Below, one piece after another: positions 1 through 11,936 of a stretch of DNA of 64,000 nucleotides. Source of the stretch: Asterias amurensis (lineage: Eukaryota > Echinodermata > Asteroidea > Forcipulatida > Asteriidae); contig NC_092660.1 in assembly GCF_032118995.1 (NCBI RefSeq), positions 1,007,501-1,071,500 of the forward strand, given 5' to 3'. Positions within the stretch are counted from its first letter, which is position 1. The number at the start of each line of letters is the position of its first letter. The notes below the pieces were generated by a model that worked only from the letters and a program-made list of their open reading frames with translations, searched no databases and was not told the DNA's origin. The position numbers and the translations under genes were made by a program.

Positions 1-29
1 TTAAGGTTGTACGCAACTTATGCTGCAGC

Positions 30-190
30 CAATTTCACGAAACGCTAGGATCAATCCTATCTTCGAATTAGGACGAGTAACCCACCCTAACTTTGGATTA
101 ATCTTAAGGTTTGCATGCTACAGTGTAGGGTTGGGACTCGTCCTAAGTCCTAAGATTAATCCTAAGTTAGGAAGAGTTTGGTGAAATCGA
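30..190. mobile_element. Foldback MITE with TTTCAC ends (copy 1)
   Basis: Starts with AATTTCACGAAAC and ends with GTTTGGTGAAATCG, with internal complementary runs of ATTAATCCTAAG type. Other copies: 1978-2096, 3549-4084 (split), 16301-16456, 16470-16565. Confidence 0.6.
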
Positions 191-406
191 CGGCATGCCC
201 CTTGAAAGGGCACAGCAATTTTGCCCTGGCATGGGGCACCTCGATGAAGAACATGCCACTTTGTATCAGAACAATTTGCAAAGGGCACCACAGCAAAAGC
301 ACAGTGTGAAGCATTAAGATAAGATTTCAGATATAAATTAATAAAAATTTGTTGCTGTTTTTTTGTCTTGCTTTTATATTTTGTTTACCGGTAACCATAG
401 CTACAT

Positions 407-600
407 ATGATATTCATGATGTCCAATATTCATCTTCAACTTTCCAATGGCCCAGGCACGAACACCCGCTATGGTGAAAGAGCATTCTCAATAGCTGCAC
501 CAACTTGCTGGAACAAGCGCCCTCTACACATCAGTGACTCATCTTCGATCAGCTCATTCAAGACTCAGTTAAAACCCACATCTTTTTAGATAATGTTAAA
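407..600 (+). mobile_element. LINE 3' remnant (reverse transcriptase C-terminus)
   Basis: Encodes YGERAFSIAAPTCWNKRPLH and SSSISSFKTQLK, the typical closing segment of CR1/L2-like LINE ORF2 (RAFS-x-AAP-x-x-WN ... SFK-x-x-LK). No reverse transcriptase core upstream; 5'-truncated fragment inside an intron of the EGF-TM gene. Confidence 0.75.
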
Positions 601-671
601 GCGGTTTGAAAGGCCAGTGAAAAGATATCCAACTATAAATCTAAGTCCATTTCTATTTTGTTTTGTTTTAG

Positions 672-715
672 TTGTCCAAGTGGCTTCATTGGTCTCCAGT
701 GTCAGCTGTCTTCAG
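672..715 (+). CDS. EGF-TM gene, exon: EGF module C-terminus
   Basis: Acceptor TTTTAG and donor GTAATT. Enters with a two-base carry and leaves in phase 1. Encodes CPSGFIGLQC followed by QLSS, the last two cysteines of an EGF repeat. Confidence 0.7.
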
Positions 716-2337
716 GTAATTTAATATTAAGTGTTAGCTCAATTTCCTTTCTGTCCGTCATTCCGGTGCTTCTCATAAATCTTTTTTACTGGCACTTCCG
801 TCAGATCTTTGGTTTTGGGGGCTATATGAATGACCTTAATATTTTTGATGGAGACTTTTCCTAAACATTGTGCCCAGCATTCATTTCATTTACACACCGC
901 AGACAACTTTTACGGAAATCTTTTGACAATCTTTTAACAATCTCAATGTCTTGATTAAAGGCACTGGACACTATTGGTATTAATTACTCAAAATAATTGT
1001 TAGCATGAAAACTAACTTGGTAACAAGCAATGGAGAGCTGTTGATAGTATAAAACATTGTGAGAAACGGCTCCCTCTGAAGTAAAATAGTTTTTGAGAAC
1101 GAAATAATTTTCCACCAACTTGATTTTGAGACCTCAGAATAAGATTTGGAGGTTCCAAAATCAATCATCTGGAAGCACACAACTTCGTGTGACCATGGTG
1201 CGACAAGGGTGTTTTTTTCTTTCATTAATATCAAAAATTACCAATAGTGTCCACTACCTTCAAGTTAACTAGTAATAATAATAATAATAATAATAATAAT
1301 TTGTTATTTCTCTGAAGGAGGTGGTGTTGATCCACCAACTACCGCTCCGCCAGGTGGTTTGTCCACCGAGGTAATTATTGCCATCGCTGTCGGAGGTTCG
1401 CTCCTACTCATCATTATTGTCTTGGGTATCCTTGGAGTCTGTTTCATCATGAGTAGGGCATCCTCCTCAAGAACAGGAGCCATGTACGGTCGGGATAAAT
1501 ACCAGTATTATGACAATCACAGGAGGCAGGAAAATGGGGAGCACAGTTACACAAGAGATGTAAGTATATCTGGAATCTTTTTAAAACAACTTGCACTGTT
1601 TTAACTTAATAAGAGTTATTTTGAAAAGGTAGGCTTGGAGAGCAAGTTGCATCATGATGCAATTAACAATGGTCAAAATAAATGTTTAAATATAAAAATG
1701 TAATACATTGATTAATACCTTTTTTTTCAGGAGATGGAATACAGGATGAATTCTGGACAGTTTTCTATTCCATATTTTGCGTCGGGAAATGATGTCGCGG
1801 TAAGTTTTCCATAACTGTATAGATATTTGGAGTGTAATAACTATGGCTTCTTAGATAGCCTTGTAAATGCGTCACTCAGTGAATCTCATTGCACTCCGAG
1901 TTCTGTGAACAAAATCTACAGGCAAATCACTCGGGTGGGATTCCAACCCATGACCTTTGCATTGCTAGAGCTGTCGTCGTTTTCACAAAGAGTTAGGACT
2001 CTCATCTCGAGGTAGGATTAACCTTAAGGACTGCATACTGCAGTGCAGGGTTGGGACTCGTCCTAAGATGATTCCTAAGTTGGAAAGAGTTTTGCGCCCC
2101 TTACATACAAAATGATCAAAGGCGCAGAACACATATTAAAAAGCACAGAGTGGAAGAAAAAGACAAAGAAAAAAAGGTTTTAATAGTTTTTATAGTTTTT
2201 CAATAGATTTTTAGTAGATCTTCAATAGATTTTTATATTTTTTACACTCATGATTGATTGTGTTTTTTTGTTTCAGATGAATCGAATGGCAGGAATGCCT
2301 CGTCGAGGAGACCCAGATTACTTCTGAACCTAACCCC
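672..2337 (+). CDS. EGF-domain single-pass membrane protein, 3' end of gene (partial)
   Basis: Four exons join in phase: 672-715, 1318-1559, 1731-1799 and 2277-2337. The first gives the end of an EGF module (CPSGFIGLQC). The second has a Gly/Pro/Thr linker, a hydrophobic membrane span of about 26 residues (starting VIIAIAVGGSLLL) and a Tyr/Arg-rich cytoplasmic start. The last two add a short tail ending RRGDPDYF and a TGA stop. The cytoplasmic part is only about 80 residues with no enzyme domain. The 5' part lies outside the window. I do not recognise the family beyond EGF plus membrane anchor. It is transcribed in the same direction as the phosphatase gene, with about 15 kb of repeat-rich DNA between them. 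The acceptor of the second exon could be 3 bases later (1321) without changing frame. Confidence 0.75.
957..1262 (+). mobile_element. TTAA-flanked MITE family, copy 1
   Basis: Full-length relatives have inverted ends AAAGGCAGTGGACACTATTG / CAATAGTGTCCACTGCCTTT flanked by TTAA, and a core with AACGGCTCCCTCTGAAG and TTTTCACAGGTTTGTTAT. This copy is shortened in its right half. Ten copies lie in the window, none with a transposase; it is a non-autonomous DNA element. Confidence 0.8.
1318..1559 (+). CDS. EGF-TM gene, exon: linker, membrane span, cytoplasmic start
   Basis: Phase 1 in, phase 0 out (donor GTAAGT). Encodes a G/P/T linker, a long Ile/Leu/Val stretch, then a basic and Tyr-rich cytoplasmic segment (GRDKYQYYDNHRR). 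Lies just after a (TAA)n microsatellite. Confidence 0.75.
1731..1799 (+). CDS. EGF-TM gene, exon: cytoplasmic tail
   Basis: Polypyrimidine tract plus CAG acceptor and GTAAGT donor. 23 codons, phase 0 to 0. No recognised motif. Confidence 0.65.
1855..2000 (-). mobile_element. tRNA-derived SINE fragment
   Basis: Read on the minus strand it contains GGGTTGGAATCCCACCCG, a B-box/T-arm, preceded by CTCTAGCAATGCAAAGGTC; the same head occurs on the + strand at 57577-57650. Not a functional tRNA. Confidence 0.55.
1978..2096. mobile_element. Foldback MITE, TTTCAC family (partial copy)
   Basis: Shares ACTGCAGTGCAGGGTTGGG-type core and GACTCGTCCTAAG with 30-190. Confidence 0.5.
2277..2337 (+). CDS. EGF-TM gene, terminal exon
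   Basis: Acceptor TTTCAG, phase 0. Encodes the last 16 or so residues (ending GDPDYF) and stops at TGA 2335-2337. First AATAAA downstream is near 2836. Confidence 0.65.
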
Positions 2338-2544
2338 TCTCACCCAACGACTAACACCATTGCTCTTTTCTCCCATGTTCCCTTTTCAGTCACAATATCA
2401 AACTATAAATCCCTTGCATATGACGTTACAAATTGTGGAGGTTGTTTTTACTCAGGGATGTGGCTTATGTATTGGTCTACATAGTTGCTCATAAGGAGCA
2501 CACTGATAGTTCTGGGTTCTTATCTCCAAAGATCAAACGCTGAT

Positions 2545-2880
2545 CGACATGTTCAAATACTACACAATTGAACATTTCCACTCCTGAAATACTTCAATAC
2601 TACAGAATTGGAAAACTTACATTAAATTTCAAACGTTTTTCACGTAGATGTACACATACTACAGAATTAGAAAACTAACTTTAAAAATTCAGGTGTTTTT
2701 CATGTACAAATACGACAGAAATGAAAATTTCCACTACTGAACTACTTTATAACTACAAAATCGGAAAACTTACTTTGAAAATTTAAACGTTTTTTATGTA
2801 CATTGACTACAGAATTGAGAAAAATTCCACTACTAATAAATAATTAAATACTATAGAAACTAACTTTTGGAAAAGGCATT
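2545..2880 (+). repeat. Degenerate tandem repeat in the EGF-TM 3' region
   Basis: Four or more diverged units of about 80 bases sharing TACTACAGAATT-GAAAACTTAC and AAACGTTTTTCATGTAC. Confidence 0.55.
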
Positions 2881-3540
2881 ACAATTTTTTTGTGAGAGCA
2901 AATGTTTTTTATCTCAAAAATTGACAGATGTAAGTTGAGAATTTAACAGTTGGTATTAATTGACAAGATTTGAACCAATTTTATATCACCCACCTGGGAG
3001 CAGTGTTTATAAGTACTAAACTGGCAAAAGTTTTATTTACCAGGTAGAAAAGAGCAAAGACAATACGGGAAAATTTATATTCAGCATATTTGTATTTTTT
3101 AGTATAAATGTTATATAATGATTATTTTGCTTGTTATACACTGTCTTGATGCAGCTTCGTCCAAAGTCCAAATCTTGTTACAAAATCAAAACTTTTAATA
3201 ATAAGTTTTATAAAGCACACAAATCCACCAGAAGGAGTTCAGGGAGCTGTATCAAAGGAAGAGTAAAAAAATAAAAGTGGAAAATCTTATTTCATTCTAC
3301 TTTGTTTTACGTGCTAAAAAAAACCCAAACATTTTGATATCAGGGCTAAGTCACACAGGGCAATTTACAGAAAACCAGTTCCAGGCACCACAAAGAAAAA
3401 ACATTCACATAATTTTGATTGTGAGTGAAATAGTTTTGGAAAAATTGTTGTAAAAAACACAGAGAAGGGTTCAAAGTGCATGCAGTGTAATATTGGCTAT
3501 CTCCATATTGACTGTACGAAGTACCCCGTGTGTGACAAGA
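2881..3540. other. 3' flank of the EGF-TM gene, no gene seen
   Basis: AT-rich sequence with AATAAA near 3267; no ORF with coding character and no recognised repeat. Confidence 0.4.
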
Positions 3541-3548
3541 ACATGGCT

Positions 3549-4084
3549 CAATTTCACAAATAACTATTAAGATTCATCTTAAAGGGAAGGTACACGTTTG
3601 GTAATTACTCAATACAAATATTAACTTAAAAACTGATTTGGTAACAATCATTGGTGAGCTGTTGAGAGTATAAAACATTGTGAGAAACGGCTCCCTCTGA
3701 AGTAGCATAGATTTTGAAGTAGCATAGATTTTGAAGTAGAGGTAATTTCTCACTAAAATAATAAAAGACTTCTAGCTAGAAGTCTTTTATTCCTATCTGA
3801 AAGAACACCAATTCGTCCAATAAGGGTGTTTTTCCTTTTCATCATTTTCTTTCAACTCCAATGACCAATTGAGCTCAAATTTTCACAGGTTTGTTATTTT
3901 ATGCATATGTTGAGATACACCAAGTGAGAACACTGGTCTTTGACAATTACCAATAGTGAACATTCCCTTTAAGATTCATCTTAAGTTTAGTTGTCAAGTA
4001 CTACCATTGTGACATCACACATTGCTTAGCAATTAAGATTGATATTTATCTTAAGAATGATCTCAGCTCTTTGTGAAATCAAGC
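3549..4084. mobile_element. Foldback MITE, TTTCAC family, split by copy 2
   Basis: Left piece 3549-3580 (ATTTCACAAATAACTATTAAG) and right piece 3971-4084 (ending CTCTTTGTGAAATC) are complementary ends of one element. Confidence 0.55.
3581..3970 (+). mobile_element. TTAA-flanked MITE family, copy 2 (nested in a foldback)
   Basis: Ends AAAGGGAAGGTACACGTTTG and its near complement. It interrupts a TTTCAC foldback element; AAGATTCATCTTAA-type sequence stands on both sides. Contains an internal palindrome around GACTTCTAGCTAGAAGTC. Confidence 0.8.
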
Positions 4085-4134
4085 CAATGTCTGCTGACTT
4101 AAGCATATGCATTAAACTTGCATATTTGATTAGC

Positions 4135-4296
4135 TATAGACCTTATTGAATATGATGTCGCCGTTCAAATATCTTCCCTACAACATGGCGTCTGTGCTGC
4201 ATGCTTCATTGATGTACGCGTTTGGACGCGCATACGGTTTGCCCTCCAAGATGGCGACTTTTATAGCAAAAAAGCGGTTATTCAATACAGGCTATT
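4135..4296. mobile_element. MITE with TATAGACC...GGCTAT ends
   Basis: TATAGACCTTATTGAATA at left is nearly complementary to TATTCAATACAGGCTAT at right; 162 bp, no ORF. Confidence 0.6.
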
Positions 4297-5947
4297 CATG
4301 ACTGATAAGAACACTTAATTTTGAGATACAGCCATCTGCGAATTGTATATTTTGTAATTTTAACACAAGACAGTAACGATGGATAATGTTAAGTTGAACA
4401 TATTAATATTAATTTTTATAAAGTGTATCATAAATATATCCTCTTCTATTCTTAAGATTTGTTTGTAACCCCCACAACAGAATGTAACACTACACTTAAA
4501 GTGGTTTAATTGTTGTTCTGGTGTCAACATTTAGGTGCATAGTTAAGGTAGCTTTCGGTGGCGTATTTATTATTACTTTAATAATTATTATTGCACAGTA
4601 TTTGTAGGGGGGGCAGATAGGGGCAAAGCATTATGAGGGGGCCATATTACCAAGAGCAGTTATTTGCAAGAAGTTCAAGTAGAGCTACATATACTATTCA
4701 TAATATTAGATACTGCTTTTTCAGACACTGTTTGCAGTTCAGAGATTATGGTCCAAAGATGTTTTAAATGCAAACAAATTGTCCAGTGTTTGTTTTATCA
4801 ATCTCATTTTATTATTAATCATTATTGTTTTCTTATGCACGGCTACAATCGTGGGTACACTTTTTGTTACAAAAATATTTAGTATCTCTTTGCAGATCTT
4901 GTGTTCTACAAACTGACCTAACATAGATTATTCATTGTTTAACATTGAGATAACTGCTTTGCAGTGGTTTTCAAACTGTGGTTCAGAAAATGGACCTTAA
5001 ACAAAGTATATATCCATGATTGTGGCTGTACACAAATATTTTTACATTTCTTTGTATTCCCTTTTTAGGAGGCAGGAAGGGGGCATAGTCTGGCCCTCTC
5101 TAGTTCCCTGACTGTTATTTGTTTTATTGTCTAGATTACTAATATGATTTGGTGTGTAGAAAGGCATGAATAATTCAGCATTTTTTCATCAAAATTTGGG
5201 AGATGGGTGTGAATTAAGGCATACAAAAAAAATATGTTATGTTGGCGTAACAGGCTTCTAGAAATAGGGTAGCTACATGTAGGTAGGGATTTTTTCCCCT
5301 CCCAGCAACGAAAATGACATAGATAACAAAAGAAAACAAGGCTACACACAACAAATAGTCTATTTTTAAACTCTTGATGACATTTATTTTATTTTTATGT
5401 CTTTAAAAGATTTTAATCATTAAATTTGTTTGCTTTAATTTTTTTTAAATAGCCATGGTCGGCCGTAATTTTAGGGAAAGTCGGGTTAGCTAACATAACA
5501 TTTTTTATTCAACACTTTCACTTCCCTGGTTTAAATTTCATTGTACAATATTTTCTCCTTTTCCTGACTGTATTCAAATATTCATATACTTATTTGGCAA
5601 TATATTTCTCACGATTAGATGTTATTAGTTCACCAAGTGTTCATGTATTTACAAATAGTTTATACCATTAAATGATTCAGTGTAAAACAACAGGACTTCA
5701 TGGAGGACTTTAATCGCATTTTGTTGTTTTACATTTGAACTGATTAAAACCCTGAATTTATTAAAGTTAACAACTGCCACTATGTAACTGTGTATATGCG
5801 GGCATATACCGCTACACAAATGGACCCCAAGCATGTCAAACTTCTTCTACACAGTCCAGAAATTGTATAACGATTCCCACAATTCACTCAGTAAAATCTT
5901 GTATGAGAGCTTCAAATGCCCCCCAACTGCCCCTATGCTAAGACGAA
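4297..5947. other. Intergenic, nothing recognised
   Basis: AT-rich, only short chance ORFs. A G-rich stretch near 4605-4645 (GTAGGGGGGGCAGATAGGGG) resembles the one at 58290-58340. Confidence 0.4.
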
Positions 5948-8335
5948 AGTGCATAAGGCAATGAGAAAACCCCTTATAATCACTGACTTACTCTTTGTTT
6001 TTGCAATTAATCAAGGCCACTCAAACTTTTCATTTTTGTTTCTTGATCGTGTAAAGAAGGAAGTCAGGATTTCTTTCTTCTTTTATTATTTTATTTAAAG
6101 GGACAAGTTTGGCAGTACGTGATTGTCCCTCCCCTTTAACGCAGCGTTTTAAAAATAAGAAGGATAGCACCCCTATGTTCCGACACCCAACTCTATTTTC
6201 CTAATCTTTAACCTAAAGTAAAGATCACCAGGGGGTTGTCGTAATTTATAGAGCAGTCACCATTGAGATATTGTACCATAAATTCTGCACCATTTCTGTG
6301 GCGTGTCAAGGCTTTGAGGTTTAGTACATTGGTCTCAAGGTCTGGGTTGCTGAGCAACAGCGTGGGGGTTAAAATCCTGGTCATGAGGCTTGTGTTTATT
6401 AGCAATTAGACACTCGAAAACTATGATATTGCTCCTGTGATTGATTAAGCTCGGTTCACTACATAATTTATACTTGGCAGCACAGGCTAGGCATCGACTC
6501 CCCAGGGAGCTGAGAGGTTTTTTTTTTTTTTGGTTTTTTTTTCTTTAGATGATCTTCCCATCAAGGGAACTCAGCAAACTCCCACGCACAAGGGGATATA
6601 AACACCAAGCAGGCAACAGCCAATCTTTCAATACAGACATTGTTTAATGTCTATGATTATGAATTGCACATTCAATCAAAGGGGGAAAGGGGAATAATGA
6701 GCAATTAATGTAAATATAAATAAATACATGATACAAACAACAACCAAGATACCGTTATGAAACACTTGAAATTTACTTTATTTTTGACATGGGGTGTAAT
6801 GCATAGTACACTGATGATAATCAGAAATCTGGAAGGGGAAGCCCCTTCCAATTATTGTCCCTTTAAATCCCATAGACCTTTTCGCAAATACTGGGGCGCG
6901 CGCGTAAAGCTTGGAATTAGGTGCATTGTGGTCTAGCTGGTAGCAAAATTTGATTCATATATATCCCACAATGCACCTCATTCAACAGTCTGCGCTTGCG
7001 CATTGGTATTTGCGATAAGGGCTATTATCTGTCCATTAATGTTGAAGGGCGCCCACTCCTGATCAATTTGTGTGCAATATATGGGGGGATATTTGAGACC
7101 GACACCAACCTGACCAACAGGAAAAAAAGACCTCGCTATGTTTATGAAAAATTAGCAGTTTTTCCTCCCTCTATGACTCTTCAAAGTACACCTGAATGTT
7201 CACCAAAGACTTCTCCATGTTTCAAAGGTATGTTTCGAGTAAACCAATCTTGAATATCTGTATTTTTCTTGTCGTTAACCGCAAGTAAAGTAGGACTAAT
7301 TTCCATTGCAATGTGTAACTCATACATGTGACTCCGACCGAACAAGCTAAGTACATGTACATTCCCATCCTAGTACTTCTTGATGCGCGATGTAAACAAT
7401 CCCTAGAATCCCTAGATAAAATGTTTGTGAGTCTCCTCTACCTTGACCAAAACCTAGAAGCACAGTTGCACACTTGCAAATGGGCAATTCCATGGTCAGT
7501 CCATGTGTCATTTCCTCATCTTGGTGCTAGAAGTTCTATGTTTGATAATCTTTGCACTAAGTTTATAGACTGATTTGTACTTGACATCCAATCCAAGGCT
7601 TTGTTGATTGAATTGATGATATTAGAAATGTTGTGGGCTTTGTGCTCCAACATTGTAAAAAGTGGTCAGTCGCATTATATTACACAAAAAGGACATGGTA
7701 AAATTTAACACACTTTTCATAACTCAAAAATTTCCTCAACCAAAAAGCTTGAGAAAGTGTTACTATGTAACACACAACTCTTATTGAGTATCCAACAGGA
7801 TACTTATAAATGGTCAGCAACTTGAACTTTTAGATACAAAGCAAAACCATGGTCAGTCGCATTATGGTCAGTCGCATTAGAGTTTTCCACTCAATTTAGC
7901 CACGCCTACATGGAGCCAAAGCTGAGTTCTTATTATTGTGTCATGTCCATGTTTGCTTGAAATTGCCCAAATGCAAAAAGTTTGGTATTTTAGGGCTTAG
8001 GCAATTCTACAAGGTACAAAAATATGTCATAATGTTGGGGGCCATATAAAAAAAAATTCCCACCCCAAAAGTTTCAACAAACATTATTTCAATTCACAAT
8101 TCATGATGATCAAATCATGTGACTGAACATTCTTCCAAACATTCTGGAAAAAAACCACAGAGGTTTAAAGAAGCCATGTGCCTTTACTTATCATTTTCTA
8201 ATATATTTGGAGAATTTTCTTTTATAAACCCTCGTGTCATATCAAATATAATATATTATTAATATTAAAATTTAAACATCGCGTCTAGGTGATTCACTTG
8301 TCACTGTTTATTTCTACCCTTTATTATTTTGTTCG

Positions 8336-8366
<31 letters not shown>

Positions 8367-9612
8367 AATCAGATTTGAAAGCCAATAATTATTACACTTG
8401 TTATTAAATTTTTAATTGTTTTTATTTTTTTGCAAATTACCATGGTAATTGTTAAAATGTCATAAAAAATATTTTGGATAAAACAAAGACAACTGCTGGC
8501 TATAGAGTCATACACAGAGAATCAAAGAACATTGCAGTCACTGCAGATGTTTATTCCATGTACAGCTTCCATGGGAAATCATACTTTCTCGTTTGCCTTG
8601 AAAACAGGAAAAACTCAAAACAAATGGGACCAGTTGAGGTCATCGAAGATCGTTGTATGGTGTGAAAATTTCAATGTCCATCAAGTTTTAATGTATGTTT
8701 GCATACTTCTTATAAACAAATGAAAGTAACTAGGGCATCAGTTGATATACATGTATGGCATCATTATTTTTTTCCAATTCAAAGAAAAACCCTTAATACT
8801 GTGAAAACAGAACAGTGGAGGATGTACGTACATGTACACGTACATTGTAGGCAGTGATTAGCCATGCATTGTGAATGAGGTACAAACCACATGGTTCTAT
8901 GAGGAGGTTCCTCAACAAAAATCCAAAAGAATGCCTTCTAGAAACTATAAAGTAGAAAAAGGCTCACTATCACCATATAAAAAAAATAACTGAGTTATAG
9001 AAGTTACAACCCCTATTGACCCAATTCACCTGACGTCATCATTAGAATAATCTTGGATGCGCAATTTATAATTCTTAAGATGCATTGAGGTAATGTTTGC
9101 CACAAGTACAATATAGTAAAATTCAAGCTGAAAGGATTTGAAGGATAGTGTCACTACACTGTTGTTTGATTGTGTGTTGTAAGTAAATAATGTTGTCGTG
9201 ATTAGACCTGAGCGACACAATTAGTTCACCAAACATAAAGTCGCGACTAATTTTGAAGTAGTCGCAACTAGTTTTGTTGTTGGCATGACTGTTTTTGTAG
9301 TAATTGTGATGGCACGGCTCGAATAATCGAGTACTTGAAAAACAGTAGTTGCGACTCGACTAAGCAATCAATAGTTGTGACTACGAAACTAGTCACAGGA
9401 GATGCCCAGGCCTATTCCTTTGACCTCAATGAGGGCGTTTTGGGGGCTTGAAACGCAATAGACTTGATTCAAGTCCCGTTCTTGTCCGAAAGAGGTCCCT
9501 ATTTAAGCATATCTTGCAAACTAGCAAACAAGCCCTCATCATCAAAATGTAGCTGATGTGGTTCCAAGAATGGCTCAGGTTGGGGGATGCCGGTTGCAAA
9601 AAAGTTTTCTGA
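5948..9612 (+). repeat. 3.6-kb direct repeat, left copy
   Basis: Matches 60483-64000 almost base for base in the same orientation, starting at AGTGCATAAGGCAATGAG. The only large difference is a 150-bp MITE at 6874-7023 here. Contains a tRNA-like SINE head near 6300-6400, an A-rich tract near 8337 and short ORFs without coding character. The right boundary is unknown because the other copy runs off the window. Confidence 0.95.
6874..7023. mobile_element. 150-bp MITE inserted in the left segmental copy
   Basis: Ends AGACCTTTTCGCAAATAC and GTATTTGCGATAAGGGCT are near complements. Flanked by AT on each side (6872-6873, 7024-7025); the right segmental copy shows the empty site CCCATTATCTG at 61411. 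Confidence 0.88.
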
Positions 9613-10158
9613 CGTCAGGTGATGGGACTGAAAATAAAAGGGACTTGAGTCAAGTCTAGAGACGTGTATGCAGGAGGCCTAAAGACTCTGGATATTGTAA
9701 TTTTATATCGTACATAGTTTGCTTCATATACATTAATTTTGTAAACTTCCTAGTAGGCTAATTTTATTTTTATTTTTGTCTGCCTGAACTTCTTGGTAAG
9801 TTTGTCCCGATATTTCCCCTAAGTCATCACTAAAAGTGTTTTTTGTTTTAGCAATGTCTTTGATGGAATTGAAATGAGGAAATGATATTCCATTTCCCTA
9901 ACTATTCTATTTGCACAACTTGGTTTTGAGTTTGTTATGAACTTCAATTATCTCTGTTTACATGTTTTCTCCATAAGTTTTTTGCTTACATGGGAATATC
10001 TTGACATCTTGATTTCTTGTACAGTCGTTGGATTGATTTTGAGCAAATCTTGCTGAACAATCAGTAGGGCTCAAATTTCTGAGAAAAGTCCACAAGACCA
10101 CAGCTTGTTGCTTAAAATGTTTACTGTTCCAGAATTGTTCCAACAAAACCGAACAGTT
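9613..10158. other. Intergenic, nothing recognised
   Basis: May include the remainder of the 3.6-kb repeat; no gene or clear repeat boundary seen. Confidence 0.35.
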
Positions 10159-10493
10159 TAAATGCACTGGACATTATTACTTGTTAGCATTTATAACTTG
10201 ATCACGAGCAATGGAGAGCTGTTGATAGTATAACATATTGTGAGAAATGGCTCCCTCTGAAGTAACATAGTTTTTGAGAAACCAGTCAAATAATACTTCA
10301 GCTGAAGTCTGTTATTATGCATACTGTAGGCACACAAAGTAGTGCAACAAGGGTGTTTTTCTTTCATTATTCTCTTGCAACTTTAATGACCAATTGAGCT
10401 CAAATTTTCACAGGTTTGTTATTTTATGCATGTTGGGATATATACAAAGTGATAATACTGGTCTTAGACAATTACCAAACGTGTCCACAGTGA
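10159..10493 (+). mobile_element. TTAA-flanked MITE family, copy 3
   Basis: Degraded left end (AATGCACTGGACATTATT), conserved CTCCCTCTGAAGTAACATAG core, right end near GTGTCCACAG. Confidence 0.75.
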
Positions 10494-10517
10494 CATAAAC
10501 TTATAAGAGTACACTTT

Positions 10518-10885
10518 AAAGGGAAGGTACACGTTTGGTAATTACTCAAAACAAACATTAACTTAAAAACTGACTTGGTAACGAGCATTGGAGAGCTGTT
10601 GGTAGGAACATTGTGGGAAACGACTCCCTCTGAAGTAACGTAGTTTTTGAGAAAGAGGTAATTTCTCACTAAAATAATCAAAGACTTCTAGCTAGAAGTC
10701 TTTTATTCTTATCTGAAAGCACACAAATTCGTCCCTCAATTGTGTTTTTTCTTTTATAATTTTCTCGCAACTTCGACGACCAATTGAGCTCAAATCTTCA
10801 CAGGCTTGTCATTTTATGCTTAAGATGGGATACACTAAGTGAGAACACTGGTCTTTGACAATTACCAAACATGTACCTTCCCTTT
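10518..10885 (+). mobile_element. TTAA-flanked MITE family, copy 4
   Basis: Intact inverted ends of the AAAGGGAAGGTACACG subtype, TTAA at each end; 25 bases after copy 3, same orientation. Confidence 0.8.
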
Positions 10886-11619
10886 AAGGGTACAATGTAA
10901 ACTATTTTCTGTGGATATTTAGGTCCTTGTTGCTAGTCACCATGCTGTGTGACCATCTTGATTTTCAAGATTTCCAAGTCTGAACCAATGGAACCAAAAT
11001 GAGGCTTGGAGAAAAAATGGTATGGCTCCTATTTCAGTCCAATGAATACTAGTCATTCTTTACAGTTATTGGATAAAGGGAACATGGCTAAGATGGTGGC
11101 CGCATGGTTTAGGTCTATTATAATTCTTACTCTGGATCGAAACCAATCATTCTAGATTGTTGGCACAACCAAAAACAGGCCACTTTCAGTTTTGCATTCG
11201 GATAACATGATCTCTTAATCTGATAACATTGTCTCTTTTCATATCCTCTTTCATTTAATTATCATCACAATTGTTACCTTTTATTATGCCAAATTGGATG
11301 TGATTTACAATAAGTTTGCAAAAGTAACAATTGCAAAAACGTTACTAGTATACTGCAAGAATTGGGTTGTTAAAATTGACACCATCGGTTTTGACTTGGT
11401 AGATTTTAAACAATTTGGGTTTAAATAAGGAAAAACTGAATGGAAGATTTAATCCTACAAGAGTATGAAAATATGAACCAGAGATTTAACCCTACCAGAA
11501 CGTTGACCGGCTGCCTCACATCGTGCTAACCTTCACTGTTCAAATTACTGAGAAGTAAGAAGTACAAGCCAACACTTTTCGAATGGTGCTTGGAAAGTAT
11601 AAATCCACCATAGAGGCCA

Positions 11620-11745
11620 TGGAGACAATGCCTTATGTTGCCCTGGTCTTGTCCTTGTGGTGCCCCTTCAACAGTTTCACATGGACTTGAAACGCCCCTT
11701 GGAAATTGAAAACAGCCTTGCCCTCTCAAAGATGAAACTCAAGCA
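11620..11745. mobile_element. Short CAGGCCTGG-type MITE (copy 1, decayed)
   Basis: Shares CTTGTCCTTGTGGTGCCCCTT, GAAAACAGCCTTGCCCTCTC and AAAGATGAAAC with 13335-13508, 38278-38425 and 48174-48325. Confidence 0.5.
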
Positions 11746-11756
11746 GCCAAATTTAG

Positions 11757-11936
11757 TATAGACGATGTGACCTCTGACGTCACACGAAAACCATAACATG
11801 ATTCGCGCGCATACCGCCGGGCAAAACCTTTGTGTTTTGGCAGCCAGCTAGAAAGTGTACGCAATCTTACTTGACGTATGTAGTGTTTTGTCAACAGAGG
11901 GCGGTTTGAATGTAAACATAGGTCACATCGTCTATA
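11757..11936. mobile_element. 180-bp MITE with perfect 17-bp ends
   Basis: TATAGACGATGTGACCT at the left is the exact complement of AGGTCACATCGTCTATA at the right; CpG-rich core, no ORF. Confidence 0.85.

Noticed and set aside
7328..8723. ORFs of 60-85 codons repeated at 61299-63107
   Set aside because: They recur only because the 3.6-kb block is duplicated; no family motif, frames not preserved across indels.
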